A stretch of DNA of 64,000 bases from the NCBI RefSeq assembly GCF_025336545.1, contig NZ_JAODBU010000014.1:5865-69864 (forward strand). The letters run 5' to 3'. The position numbers and the translations under genes are program-made. Numbering within the stretch: the stretch's first letter is position 1; each line of letters starts with the position of its first letter. Of this stretch, positions 17,070 through 27,106 are shown piece by piece. The DNA is from Eubacterium_U album (lineage in GTDB: Bacteria; Bacillota; Clostridia; Lachnospirales; Lachnospiraceae). The notes beneath the pieces were generated by a model. The model did no database searches. It saw nothing but the letters and a program-made list of their open reading frames with translations, and was not told the DNA's origin.

Positions 17070-18915
17070 CCATATTATTCTGTTCTCCATTTTCATATTC
17101 CACTATTCTTGCTGTTGCGCCGGATGATTTTACTCCGTATCCACTGTTATTGATTACATGTTCTATTCCCGGATGTCCATTTAACATAACGGTTACCGTG
17201 TTATGTAATTTTACTCCTTCAATATCAGGGACCTCTACTGCTCTATCTATTGTAATAGTAGCATCTCTATTGTAACTATATACACCTACGCCATAACTTT
17301 CAAATGTTAATACATTATCTCCCACTTTTAATGACGCAAATCCATTTACTTTACCATTATTGCTCATAAATTCACTTTGATTTGGAACATCATAAGGTAT
17401 CTCACTTTGATAGAAGTATAATCTTCCACCATTTCCATCCCATATTGTCTGGTATTCCTGAAAATGTTCTACAAACAATCCGTACATAATTACATTATCA
17501 CCATGAATTACAGCACCATTTTTTGCTGTATTTTTGTCCCATGCCACATTATCTCCATGATCTGCTCTCCATACCCATAAATTGTCGCCAATAACGTCAT
17601 TACTGTTTACTGTAATACAATTTTCAACTTTTCCTTCGTAGCTTGAGCCTCCAACTCTAAAGTATACATCACTTAAAGTTGTAGGGTTTGCTCCATGAGA
17701 AACATCGCTCTTTTTTGCACCTACTTCAAGCAATGTATCTGACTCTTTTTCACCTGCTTCAAATAACACTCCTGCTATTTTCACCCCGTCAACATCTGCT
17801 ATTTTCATTGCTTTATTTCCATTGACAGATACAATTGTTGCCATTCCCATTCCATATACTATTGTATCGCTATTTTTAACATTTAACGGTTTATTTATTT
17901 CATAAATTCCAGGCGTTAGTAATAAATTTTTGCCTGCTGCTAAAGCCTCATTAATTGTATCTGCATCATCCGTATTTGGATTTGCGATGTAGAATTTATT
18001 TAAGCTGACAAATTTACCCTTTGTTCCACTTTCCCATGATACTCCAACAGCATCTGTCCTAAGTTCAGGAACAATAACTCCGTATCCATATTCTTCATCA
18101 TATGTAAGGTATGGCTTTTCCTGAATAACAGGTGTAGTCTGCACTTTTGTATATGGCGAATACGGCCATGTTCCTGCCGGAGTTCTTACAGTATCAATCC
18201 CAACAAAAACCATATTCCAAACTCCGCCATCCCACAATCTCCAAAAATCATTTCTTGTAAGATACTGCTGCTGTGAACCTGATGAAACTGTTCCATTTGA
18301 ATAGCAGTCAGCCATAAATCCACCACTTGACCACCCTTCTCCATCACTGAGAACCATTCCATCATTAAACTTCATTCTTCTAAGTGAAACCGCCTGTGAA
18401 TTTGCCCACATACAATATTCATTTACTGAAAAATTCTCTGCACTTCTCCAGAAATTGCATGTTGCATTATGATACATCCAGTCAGCGTTGACCCACAACT
18501 TGTTAATATTTGTATCTGTAGGTAAAACTCCAAGTCCTGATACCTGTGTGTAATAACCAACATTTACAGATAATGATGTATCATATGCACCCGGTTTAAA
18601 TAAAATTGCATATCTCTCTTTTCCGAACTGATTTGTTTCCTGTTTTTTATAAATTTCATCTACTTTAGACTGAATTTCATTTTTATCATCTTCCGGAGAA
18701 AATACATATGTATTTTCTCCAAATACTGTAGCATCTTTTACAGGTTCACCATCACTTTCATAGTCAATTGCATTTTCTATTTTCTCTTCTGTCTGTGCCT
18801 CAGTAACATTTTGTGTCACATTCTTTTTAGCTGTTTTGTTATCACTTTCTCCACAACTCCACAATAACATCGATGCAAGTGCTGCTGTTACTGCAATATA
18901 AACCTTTCTATTCAT
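17050..18915 (-). CDS. Exported beta-helix lipoprotein, candidate glycan-active enzyme
   Basis: A 621-residue lipoprotein (start at 18915, GGAGG 6-7 nt upstream). The signal peptide ends in a lipobox (LLWSC, Cys about 21). The body recalls actinobacterial proteins annotated as coagulation factor 5/8-type or adenylyl cyclase: blocks such as RYAILFKPGAYDTSLSVNVG, YYTQVSGLGVLPTD and QQQYLTRNDFW. It then has a second parallel beta-helix half (INEALAAGKNLLLTPGIYEI). Two tandem beta-helices are the architecture of GH55 exo-beta-1,3-glucanases, so a glucan-active role is possible but not shown. It overlaps the upstream beta-helix gene by 8 bp (ATGAATAG), which indicates translational coupling. After its TAA stop the same frame stays open for 32 more codons (to 16951), beyond where relatives normally end. 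Confidence 0.75.
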   Translation of the reverse strand: MNRKVYIAVTAALASMLLWSCGESDNKTAKKNVTQNVTEAQTEEKIENAIDYESDGEPVKDATVFGENTYVFSPEDDKNEIQSKVDEIYKKQETNQFGKERYAILFKPGAYDTSLSVNVGYYTQVSGLGVLPTDTNINKLWVNADWMYHNATCNFWRSAENFSVNEYCMWANSQAVSLRRMKFNDGMVLSDGEGWSSGGFMADCYSNGTVSSGSQQQYLTRNDFWRLWDGGVWNMVFVGIDTVRTPAGTWPYSPYTKVQTTPVIQEKPYLTYDEEYGYGVIVPELRTDAVGVSWESGTKGKFVSLNKFYIANPNTDDADTINEALAAGKNLLLTPGIYEINKPLNVKNSDTIVYGMGMATIVSVNGNKAMKIADVDGVKIAGVLFEAGEKESDTLLEVGAKKSDVSHGANPTTLSDVYFRVGGSSYEGKVENCITVNSNDVIGDNLWVWRADHGDNVAWDKNTAKNGAVIHGDNVIMYGLFVEHFQEYQTIWDGNGGRLYFYQSEIPYDVPNQSEFMSNNGKVNGFASLKVGDNVLTFESYGVGVYSYNRDATITIDRAVEVPDIEGVKLHNTVTVMLNGHPGIEHVINNSGYGVKSSGATARIVEYENGEQNNMVSRNLE

Positions 18916-21811
18916 CATTCTCCTCCAAATCAATTTTTGCTACATAAATCCCATCTCTTGCCGTTATAAACAAAGTATCTTTATTTGTTCCACCTATATC
19001 AAATGTAGATGGTCTTGACGCTACATGAATAGATTTTACAATTTTTCCATTTTTATATATTTTTATATCGTCATCTCCAACCAAAATATTATCTTTAATA
19101 TTTCTAACGCAATAATCTCCCTCTTCAATTATTACATTCGGATTTATAAGATAACCATTTTTATCAACTGTACACTCAAATACTCTTTTGTACATTTCAT
19201 CAACTGAATACATTTTTTTGCCACATGATGAAATCGATAAGTTATTACTCCTTATTAAATCATAATGATTTGGAATTATAGTTTTTCCATCTGTTGCTAT
19301 CCAGGCTTTTTCAGGCTTATATCCTAAAACTTCTTTATAATCTGAACCATCTCTCCATCTATTACCAGGATATATAACTCTATCAGGTTCTATTTTGCCC
19401 ATTTCCACCATATCTAATGGTTGCATTTCTCCATTATTATCTAATGTAAATACTATTGTATAGGCATCTCTGTTGTACCAAAATCCATATGAAGTACCAT
19501 ATGAGTCCGAAGGCAAAATATTTTCCTGTTTTTTTCCATCTACTGTAGCATTCTTTGGAATCACATATTCTCCAACAATTATTATTCTGTCATTTGTATC
19601 AAATCCCACAGAATTAATTTTATAAGGTGATTCAAATATTTCAGTAAGTTTATAATCTTTTCCGTCTACACAATAAATTTTCTTATCAAGACTGTCTACA
19701 AAATAGAAATCACCTTTTTGATTACAAATCCCTCCATCAGGGAATCTGAATCCACTATATAATTTTTGTGGTTCATTAGTTTTAGTTATTCTAATATTTC
19801 TGCCAACATTTCCCTTTATATCAATCTTTGTTGCCTGCCATGTTCTTATTTCTACATTTGAGTTTACATCCAAAAGATAATTATCGATTGTGTATTTCAT
19901 TTGTGAGAAATTATGTGCATTTATAAATGAAATATTTTTGCAGTCAAATGTTTTTACACAATAATCATAAGGCTTATTTACAAATATTGTTCTAAAATGA
20001 TATGTCATTGCAAATGTAATATCTTCACAATTATGTAGTTCTATTGGTCTTGCAAATTCGCCTTCTGCCACTTCCTCCTCTGTCTGTATTCCATAGATTG
20101 TCCAGTTCTTAACATTATTCATCAACAATTCATGTCTACAATGATGCTCAAGTGACATACAATAAATCTTTCCCGGTGTATCAGTATTTTCGATAGTTAT
20201 TCCTGCTGTTACATAAGGACTTGCAGACCACACATCCTTAATTACTCCGCCACCATTAACAACTATTGATGGATACTGATAATCCCACATACGCTCAGGA
20301 TTACTGTCTGCAGTTCTTGTTGAGTTATAAGGCATTTCAAACGCTCCTGTACCTTTAACAAGATTTCCATGTCCACCAAACATTTTTACATCATTAATAT
20401 ATGAATCAATATCGCCGTTCCACTTAAGTCCTATTGCTCTTGGATTTTTTCCACCTGTTTCTATTCCTATACCAAATAATATGTTGCTTTTTCCACTTTC
20501 AATAAATGCTATACCTTTTCCATATCCGGTAAATCTTTCTGCATTATCTTTAAGTATAAATTTAGTAGAAACAGGATTAAGTCCAATAATAACTGTATCA
20601 TCTTTTAATTTGATAGTATCTGTAAGCAAATATTCTCCCTGTGGGAAATAAAGATATGTATACTTTTCAATTAACTCCTTAAGAACCTTTGTATCATCCG
20701 TAACTCCATCTCCAATAAGACCATTTTTCTTAACATTTATCCACTGTTTTACTTCAGGTAAAGTCTTTAAATCTGTATACAAAACATTATAGTCAATTTG
20801 CTTTTCTCCTATATATAATATATCTTTAATTTGTTTTTCAGGATACTCATCACTTGCTGTTATTCCATGTATATATTCATTTATATGTGCACAATCATAT
20901 TTATTATCTATTGTATTTTCTGTATCCTTATAACTTACGATAACATTGCATTTTTCTAAATAGCAATTCTTTACATAAATACTTGTTAACGAATTATTTT
21001 CTAATGCAATATTCAATAATTTATCCACATTTTTAAATATAGAATCTTCTACATATAATTTTTCAAAAAATCCATCCTGTACCTCTACAAACTGTGGCAC
21101 ATTTTTCACATCAGTTCTTACTATTGTAAGACCTGCCTCTCTTGTAAAAATAGCTGCTTTTTTCTGATTTTCAAATTTTGTATCTACCATTACAAATGGC
21201 CATCCCGGAGAACACTTTGTAGTGATTATTCCGTAATTTCCACCGACAATTTCTATATCCTCCATTTCATTTCCCACATCATATATTCCTGCCATTCCTG
21301 AATTGACGTTAATTGTAATGTGAGCTAAAAAAGCATGTTGTGCATAATGTGTCCTAAAAGCTACCGCATAATCATTTTCTCTACCTAAGTTAATATTAAC
21401 ATTAGACATTGCACTATAGAAAGTTCCCGGATTAGCATCATTTGCATTCACATTTGTCCCTTCCGTTACAACTCTGTCCACAAACCAGAACAAATATCTA
21501 AAATGACCTTTATCGTCTTCCTTTGATATATTAAAATTTAATGCATTATCCTTTAATATAAATTCAGGTCTTTTTTCTCCATATCCGATTATTCTTACTG
21601 CCTTTGGAATATAAATTGTCTTACTTAACAGATATTTTCCTTCAGGAACAAATACAATTCCATAACCGTATTCTTCTACAACCATATTAACTGCTTTTTG
21701 CAGTTCATCTGATACATCCACTATTCCATCATTACTAATATTAAAATGGTCTGCGTCAAAATATATCGCAGACTCATCCTCTATTTTCCCCGTATAAAAA
21801 CTTGTTTTCAT
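18908..21811 (-). CDS. Pectate-lyase-3/GH55-like beta-helix with C-terminal beta-propeller
   Basis: A 967-residue protein. Two pectate_lyase_3-type beta-helix halves are recognisable from paired signatures. The first is GIVDVSDELQKAVN with GIVFVPEGKYLLSKTIYIP (about 28-75); the second is NGLIGDGVTDDTKVLKEL with LYFPQGEYLLTDTIKLKDDT (about 365-405). The C-terminal third (about 685-960) has SMP-30/NHL-like beta-propeller repeats (FPDGGICNQKGDFYFVDSLD; ATDGKTIIPNHYD). The doubled helix resembles GH55 beta-1,3-glucanases. No signal peptide is visible at the N-terminus (MKTSFYTGKIEDESAIYFD), unlike its coupled partner downstream, which is odd for such an enzyme. It has its own ribosome-binding site (GAGGT) and forms a two-gene operon. 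Confidence 0.7.
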   Translation of the reverse strand: MKTSFYTGKIEDESAIYFDADHFNISNDGIVDVSDELQKAVNMVVEEYGYGIVFVPEGKYLLSKTIYIPKAVRIIGYGEKRPEFILKDNALNFNISKEDDKGHFRYLFWFVDRVVTEGTNVNANDANPGTFYSAMSNVNINLGRENDYAVAFRTHYAQHAFLAHITINVNSGMAGIYDVGNEMEDIEIVGGNYGIITTKCSPGWPFVMVDTKFENQKKAAIFTREAGLTIVRTDVKNVPQFVEVQDGFFEKLYVEDSIFKNVDKLLNIALENNSLTSIYVKNCYLEKCNVIVSYKDTENTIDNKYDCAHINEYIHGITASDEYPEKQIKDILYIGEKQIDYNVLYTDLKTLPEVKQWINVKKNGLIGDGVTDDTKVLKELIEKYTYLYFPQGEYLLTDTIKLKDDTVIIGLNPVSTKFILKDNAERFTGYGKGIAFIESGKSNILFGIGIETGGKNPRAIGLKWNGDIDSYINDVKMFGGHGNLVKGTGAFEMPYNSTRTADSNPERMWDYQYPSIVVNGGGVIKDVWSASPYVTAGITIENTDTPGKIYCMSLEHHCRHELLMNNVKNWTIYGIQTEEEVAEGEFARPIELHNCEDITFAMTYHFRTIFVNKPYDYCVKTFDCKNISFINAHNFSQMKYTIDNYLLDVNSNVEIRTWQATKIDIKGNVGRNIRITKTNEPQKLYSGFRFPDGGICNQKGDFYFVDSLDKKIYCVDGKDYKLTEIFESPYKINSVGFDTNDRIIIVGEYVIPKNATVDGKKQENILPSDSYGTSYGFWYNRDAYTIVFTLDNNGEMQPLDMVEMGKIEPDRVIYPGNRWRDGSDYKEVLGYKPEKAWIATDGKTIIPNHYDLIRSNNLSISSCGKKMYSVDEMYKRVFECTVDKNGYLINPNVIIEEGDYCVRNIKDNILVGDDDIKIYKNGKIVKSIHVASRPSTFDIGGTNKDTLFITARDGIYVAKIDLEENDE

Positions 21812-21984
21812 AACAAATACCTCATATTTCTCAATAATATATGTATTCTTTTTAAAATACTTTATTCTTTTTTATTGAAACAATTTTATCAGATATTTTT
21901 GTTAAAATCAACATTAATTGATTAAATCAAAGCATTATTTTTGTGCATTTTTATCATATTTTTCTTTAACATTTTTGTAGGCAT

Positions 21985-22021
21985 AAATAAAAGAGCACCA
22001 CTTTTTTATGATGCTCTTTCA
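21985..22021 (-). terminator. Terminator after the ABC exporter operon
   Basis: GAGCATCAT / TGGTGCTC stem with a TTTTATTT tail on the minus strand, downstream of the ABC gene at 22056. Confidence 0.8.
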
Positions 22022-22055
22022 TTAAAATTATTCTCTCTTTATCAATCTTCTAAAA

Positions 22056-23921
22056 CTAAGCTGTTTCTTCCTGCTGTGCCCATTGTGAATTGTATAGTTT
22101 AGCATAGAATCCATCTTTTTCCATTAATTCGTTATGATTTCCCTGCTCGATTATATCTCCATCTTTCATTACAAGAATTAAATCGGCATTCTTTATAGTT
22201 GAAAGTCTGTGGGCAATTACAAAACTTGTTCTGCCTTTAAGCATATTATTCATACCACGCTGAATTCTTTGTTCTGTTCTTGTATCTACTGAAGATGTTG
22301 CTTCATCTAATATCATAATCGGATTATCTGCGAGTATAGCTCTTGCAATTGTAAGAAGCTGTTTCTGTCCCTGTGATATGTTACTTGCTTCTTCATTTAA
22401 TTCCATTTTATATCCATCCGGAAGAGTTCTGATGAAATGGTCTGCGTGAGCTTTCTTAGCTGCTGCAATTACTTCTTCATCTGTTGCGTCTAATCTGCCA
22501 TAACGGATATTTTCCATAATTGTTCCTTTAAATAACCATGTATCCTGAAGAACCATTCCAAATTCCTGTCTAAGTTCGCCTCGGTTAAAATCTTTGACAT
22601 TATGTCCGTCAATAAGAATCTGCCCCTTATTTACGTCATAGAATCTCATTAATAATTTAACAATTGTAGTCTTTCCTGCTCCGGTAGGACCAACTATTGC
22701 TATCTGTTGTCCTTCCTTAATATCAGCACTAAAATCATTAATTATAGTCTGATTTTCATTGTATCCAAAGTTTACATGATCAAATGTAACATTTCCTTTA
22801 ACAGTGTTTATATCTACAGGATTTGCTACGAATTGGTCTTCTTCTTCCTCGTCTAAGAATTCAAATACTCTCTCAGCTGCTGCTGCCATACTCTGCATCA
22901 TATTTGAAACCTGTGCCACCTGCTGAATTGGCTGTGTAAAATTCTTTACGTATTGGATAAACGCCTGAATATCACCGATTTCAATTTTTCCATTTATAGC
23001 AAGATAAGCACCCGAAATTGCAACACCAACATAACCTAAATTTCCAACAAACTGCATTATAGGCATCATTAATCCTGAGAAAAACTGAGATTTCCAAGCT
23101 GATTTATAAAGGATTTCATTTGTATCATGAAATTCTTTCTTTACAGTTTCTTCTTTATTAAACGCCTTTACAATATGATGACCACTATATACTTCTTCTA
23201 CCTGACCATTTATATGACCTAAATATTCCTGCTGACTCTTAAAGTATTTCTGTGAATGTTTAATTACAAAACTAATTAATAAGATACTCACAGGTAATGT
23301 AATAAGTGTAATAAGTGTCATCGGTACACTTATTGTTATCATCATAATAAATACACCGATTAATGTACTTATAGATGTAATTAACTGTGTTATACTTTGA
23401 TTTAATCCATTTCCTAATGTATCTACATCATTTGTAATTCTTGATAAAACTTCACCGTATGTTCTACTTTCAAAATATTTGAGTGGCATTCTATTTATTT
23501 TTTCTGAAATTTCTTTTCTCATACGGTAACAGATTTTCTGTGTTATACCCGTCATTACAAATCCCTGAATAAGATTGAATACACAACTAACTCCATATAA
23601 CGCCAATACTATTAAAAGTATTTTTCCAACATATCCAAAATCAATTCCACCTTTTCCGGATATCTTGTTCATAATTCCATCTGAAAGTGCTGTTGTCGCT
23701 TTACCTAATACCTTAGGTCCTGCAACAGTAAATACAACACTAAACATTGCACAAACCATTACTGCAAATACGCCATATTTATAATTTCCAATATATCGTA
23801 TTAATTTTCCAATCGTGCCTTTAAAATCTTTAGCCTTTTCACCTGACCCCATTCGGCCGCCGCCCATAGGTCCTCTCATTCTTTTTGGTGGATTTATATT
23901 TGTTCTATTTTCATTACTCAT
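22056..23921 (-). CDS. ABC exporter half, canonical ATPase (heterodimer subunit B)
   Basis: A 621-residue type-I ABC exporter half-transporter. It has six transmembrane helices (about 40-330), then an ATPase with Walker A GPTGAGKTTIVK, a variant signature ISQGQKQL and canonical Walker B IMILDEATSSVD with catalytic Glu. The start at 23921 (GAGGAGGT upstream) is six codons inside the longest frame; the N-terminus is basic, with Gly/Arg (KRMRGPMGGGRMGSG). It overlaps the preceding ABC gene by 8 bp (ATGAGTAA). Together they form a heterodimeric drug or lipid exporter of the LmrCD/BmrCD type, with this partner carrying the competent Walker B. Substrate unknown; MarR control suggests a xenobiotic. 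Confidence 0.9.
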   Translation of the reverse strand: MSNENRTNINPPKRMRGPMGGGRMGSGEKAKDFKGTIGKLIRYIGNYKYGVFAVMVCAMFSVVFTVAGPKVLGKATTALSDGIMNKISGKGGIDFGYVGKILLIVLALYGVSCVFNLIQGFVMTGITQKICYRMRKEISEKINRMPLKYFESRTYGEVLSRITNDVDTLGNGLNQSITQLITSISTLIGVFIMMITISVPMTLITLITLPVSILLISFVIKHSQKYFKSQQEYLGHINGQVEEVYSGHHIVKAFNKEETVKKEFHDTNEILYKSAWKSQFFSGLMMPIMQFVGNLGYVGVAISGAYLAINGKIEIGDIQAFIQYVKNFTQPIQQVAQVSNMMQSMAAAAERVFEFLDEEEEDQFVANPVDINTVKGNVTFDHVNFGYNENQTIINDFSADIKEGQQIAIVGPTGAGKTTIVKLLMRFYDVNKGQILIDGHNVKDFNRGELRQEFGMVLQDTWLFKGTIMENIRYGRLDATDEEVIAAAKKAHADHFIRTLPDGYKMELNEEASNISQGQKQLLTIARAILADNPIMILDEATSSVDTRTEQRIQRGMNNMLKGRTSFVIAHRLSTIKNADLILVMKDGDIIEQGNHNELMEKDGFYAKLYNSQWAQQEETA

Positions 23922-26178
23922 CTTTATCCACCTCCTCATTTAAACTTGCTGCCAATTCGGCTTCTGACATCTGAGATGATGCTATCTGCTTATATACCTC
24001 ACAATTCTTCATTAATTCCTTGTGTGTTCCTTTTCCAACCATCTTTCCATCATCTAAAACAATAATCTGCTTTGCCTGTAATACAGTGCTTATTCTTTGA
24101 GCTACAATAATTACTGTACTTTCTTTTACCTTAGGACTCAATGCTTTTCTTAATGCTGCATCAGTCTTAAAGTCTAACGCTGAGAAACTGTCATCAAAAA
24201 TATATATTCTAGGATTTTTTGCAATTGCTCTTGCAATTGATAAGCGCTGTTTCTGTCCTCCTGAAACATTAGTTCCACCCTGTGAAATAGGACTATCATA
24301 TTTTTCTTCTTTACAATCAATAAATTCTGTTGCCTGAGCAATTGTTGCAGCCTCTAACATTTGTTCATCGGATGCATTCTCTGCTCCATATTTTATATTA
24401 GATGCAATTGTTCCTGAGAACAAAATTCCCTTTTGCGGTACATATCCAATATTATCCCTTATTGATTTCTGTGATAAATCTTTTACATCAATTCCATCAA
24501 TTGTAATCTGTCCCTCTGTTACATCGTAAAATCTAGGAATAAGCTTTGCTACAGTACTCTTACCACTACCTGTACTACCTATAATAGCAGTAGTTTCACC
24601 AGGTTTAGCAATAAAATCTATTCCCTCTAAAACATTTGTATCTCCATCAGGATATTTAAAATCAACATTTTTAAATTCTACAATTCCCTTTGGTGCATCT
24701 AACATCTTAGCTTCTTTTTTATCTTTTATAGAAACATCTGTATCTAAAACGTCATCTATTCTTTCTGCTGCAACTGTTGCTCTAGGAAGCATAATTGATA
24801 CCATTGTTATCATAAGGAAAGACATAACTATCTGCATTGTATAGGTAATAAATGCAGTCATAGACCCAACTTCTAAAGCACCCTGATTAATTCTGTGGCT
24901 TGCAACCCATTCAATCAATATTGTAATTCCATACATAACCATCATCATAAGTGGCATCATAAATGTCATTACTCTATTTGTAAATAACATTACCTTTGTC
25001 AAAGATTTATTTGCAACATCAAATCTTTCTTCTTCTTTCTTTTCTCTGCTAAATGCTCTTATTACAGGAATTCCTGTTAAAATTTCTCTCGAAACAAGGT
25101 TTACTCTGTCAACTAAATCCTGCATAATTTTAAACTTAGGCATAGCTAAAGCCATCAATATTGCTACCAAACATAAAAGAGCAACAACAGCAACTACGAT
25201 AATCCACTCCATACCTGAGTGTGTTTTTATAACCATTATTATGCCGCCCACAGCAAGAATAGGTGCATAAGCAACCATTCTAAGAAGCATTACACATACC
25301 ATTTGAATCTGTTGAACATCATTTGTGCTTCTTGTAATTAATGATGCTGTAGAGAACTTATTAATTTCTGCATCAGAAAATTCCAATACTTTATTAAATA
25401 CTTTTTCTCTTAACTCTTTACCGATTGAAGCTGATACTTTAGATGCGAGGAAACCAACAATAATCGCACTTACAGTCATTAAAAGTGCCATTGCAAGCAT
25501 TTTTGCTCCTGTACTCCACAAATAACTAACTTGCTTTGTTTCAACATCTACTCCGATTTTTTTGTATTCCTTTTTTACAAATGAAATAGCTGAAGACTGA
25601 ACAAGAGAATCTCCCATAGAATCAATTGCTGACCCCATTTTATCTCTTACTGTATCTCTTATTAAATCGAAATGAGCTGCCATAAACTGTTCCTGTGTCA
25701 TAGTTCCATTTTGAACTGCTGCTAAGTCCATCTTAGCCTGATTATCAAGAGAATCCATATCAATTTCTTTCATGTACTCACTCATATCCTGACCAGTATT
25801 TTCATTATTGTTCTTCTTGTCCTGTGCCTGAGAAATCATTGAATATACAAGAATTGGTTCTGAAAAAGTCTTATCTAACTTTTCCATGTTTTCTTTTGAT
25901 TTATCTTTTAACTTATAATTTCCATTACTTTGTTTCTTATATGCAGACTCCCATTTACTTTTTTCTTTATCAGTCATCCACATTGCAATTCCCTGATAAC
26001 TTTCTTCTGAAATTTTCTCCGGTGTTGCATATTCAATTCCTGAATTATTAATACCTGTATCAATTAATGATGCTGTATAATCAGGTAAAGACAGGTCGCA
26101 CATAGCCTGTATAAACAAAAATGCTATTATTGTAAATACCATTGGCATATGCCCCTTGAAATTTTTAAAAAATCTCAT
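23914..26178 (-). CDS. ABC exporter half, degenerate ATPase (heterodimer subunit A)
   Basis: A 754-residue half-transporter. Walker A is GSTGSGKSTVAK, the signature VSGGQKQR is canonical, but Walker B ends IYIFDDSF, so the catalytic Glu is Asp. This is the usual asymmetry of heterodimeric exporters. It is longer than normal because about 170 residues (about 40-210, hydrophilic, Lys/Asp/Met-rich, including SKENMEKLDKTFSEPILVYS) sit between TM1 and TM2. By topology they lie outside the membrane. The gene starts 1 bp after the MarR stop codon, so the order is marR, subunit A, subunit B in one operon. Confidence 0.9.
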   Translation of the reverse strand: MRFFKNFKGHMPMVFTIIAFLFIQAMCDLSLPDYTASLIDTGINNSGIEYATPEKISEESYQGIAMWMTDKEKSKWESAYKKQSNGNYKLKDKSKENMEKLDKTFSEPILVYSMISQAQDKKNNNENTGQDMSEYMKEIDMDSLDNQAKMDLAAVQNGTMTQEQFMAAHFDLIRDTVRDKMGSAIDSMGDSLVQSSAISFVKKEYKKIGVDVETKQVSYLWSTGAKMLAMALLMTVSAIIVGFLASKVSASIGKELREKVFNKVLEFSDAEINKFSTASLITRSTNDVQQIQMVCVMLLRMVAYAPILAVGGIIMVIKTHSGMEWIIVVAVVALLCLVAILMALAMPKFKIMQDLVDRVNLVSREILTGIPVIRAFSREKKEEERFDVANKSLTKVMLFTNRVMTFMMPLMMMVMYGITILIEWVASHRINQGALEVGSMTAFITYTMQIVMSFLMITMVSIMLPRATVAAERIDDVLDTDVSIKDKKEAKMLDAPKGIVEFKNVDFKYPDGDTNVLEGIDFIAKPGETTAIIGSTGSGKSTVAKLIPRFYDVTEGQITIDGIDVKDLSQKSIRDNIGYVPQKGILFSGTIASNIKYGAENASDEQMLEAATIAQATEFIDCKEEKYDSPISQGGTNVSGGQKQRLSIARAIAKNPRIYIFDDSFSALDFKTDAALRKALSPKVKESTVIIVAQRISTVLQAKQIIVLDDGKMVGKGTHKELMKNCEVYKQIASSQMSEAELAASLNEEVDKDE

Positions 26179-26179
26179 C

Positions 26180-26650
26180 TTAATTCTCCTTTTCTTTTTT
26201 TAATGTCTTGCCTTCTTCAAGTATAGCTGCATAAAATTTTTCCTGAAAATTCAAATATTGCTGTAATTCTTCTTCAGTAAAATGTGAAAATACTCTTTCA
26301 AAATATCCTTCCACATCCTTTTTTTTCTTTTCTACAAGTTCATTGCCTTTTTTTGACAATTTTATTAATGTATTCCTTCTATTATCAGAATCTACTTCTC
26401 TTACTATATATCCTTTATTTTCCAAACTTTTTAGTGTTCTTGAAATAGACTGCATTGACACATGCAATCCTTCTGCAAGTTCTGATACATTGACTGATTT
26501 ATTTTCCATTTTTTCTGATTTAACAAGCCAAAATATTATACTGCCTTCCATTCTTGAAATATCATCAGATAATTTTGGATGATGAAACTTTCTGAATTTC
26601 ATCATTCCTTTTATGACCTTTTCTACAAGTTCCTTATTGTACTCGCTCAT
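26180..26650 (-). CDS. MarR-family regulator of the ABC exporter
   Basis: A 156-residue winged-helix protein. The recognition segment VSELAEGLHVSMQSISRTLKSLENKGYIVRE (about 53-83) and the wing (VDSDNRRNTLIKLSKKG) match MarR. It is first in the operon with the two ABC genes. Two perfect dyads upstream (26695-26739) are probable autoregulatory operators. Known MarR-ABC operons are derepressed by toxic ligands; the ligand here is unknown. Start: GGAGGTGACAGG upstream of the ATG. Confidence 0.9.
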   Translation of the reverse strand: MSEYNKELVEKVIKGMMKFRKFHHPKLSDDISRMEGSIIFWLVKSEKMENKSVNVSELAEGLHVSMQSISRTLKSLENKGYIVREVDSDNRRNTLIKLSKKGNELVEKKKKDVEGYFERVFSHFTEEELQQYLNFQEKFYAAILEEGKTLKKEKEN

Positions 26651-26694
26651 TTCATCCTGTCACCTCCAAGCTTAATTAGACTTTAGCAAAAAAA

Positions 26695-26739
26695 TAAACA
26701 CTGTTTATATTTAACAACGTTAACTGTAAACAGCGTTTA
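26695..26739. promoter_or_regulatory. Double palindromic operator of the marR-ABC operon
   Basis: TAAACACTGTTTA (26695-26707) and TAAACAGCGTTTA (26727-26739) are two perfect 13-bp dyads whose centres lie 32 bp apart, about three helical turns. This suits two dimers on one DNA face. They lie 45-90 bp upstream of the MarR start codon. Confidence 0.7.
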
Positions 26740-26796
26740 TTATTTTACTCTTATTTTTTAATCTGTCAACAACTTAATTTAAAATTTAACTAATCG

Positions 26797-27105
26797 TTAA
26801 CATTTCTTACTATATTTTTTTACATCGATTCTATCACCCATAATAGAATCCATTCTCGTATCATCTTTTATAAGAATCTCTTTTTGTGCTTTGCTTAGTT
26901 GTTTAATCCAATATTCTAATTTAGATGCAAGTGCTTTATTTTCTGTCTGCCAAGCAGCTTCAAGTTTTAAAGCCACATGACTTCTTGTATATTTTGCACT
27001 TTTTTCTCCTGCTCCAAAATGTTCTTTCATTCTTCTATCTAAATCCGTAGTTATCCCTGTGTAAATCGAATCGTCTTTACATCTTAACATATAAATATAG
27101 TACAT
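26797..27105 (-). CDS. GIY-YIG nuclease-superfamily protein (UPF0213/YhbQ type)
   Basis: A small (102-residue) single-domain GIY-YIG protein. YYIYMLRCKDDSIYTGIT (3-20) gives the signature, followed by DLDRRMKEH with Arg and a later Glu (SKLEYWIKQL). The family is widespread in Firmicutes and has a proposed DNA-repair or nucleic-acid role that is not well defined. The start is taken at 27105 (GGGAG upstream), 1 bp after the stop codon of the MATE gene, so the two are coupled. Confidence 0.87.
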   Translation of the reverse strand: MYYIYMLRCKDDSIYTGITTDLDRRMKEHFGAGEKSAKYTRSHVALKLEAAWQTENKALASKLEYWIKQLSKAQKEILIKDDTRMDSIMGDRIDVKKYSKKC

Positions 27106-27106
27106 T

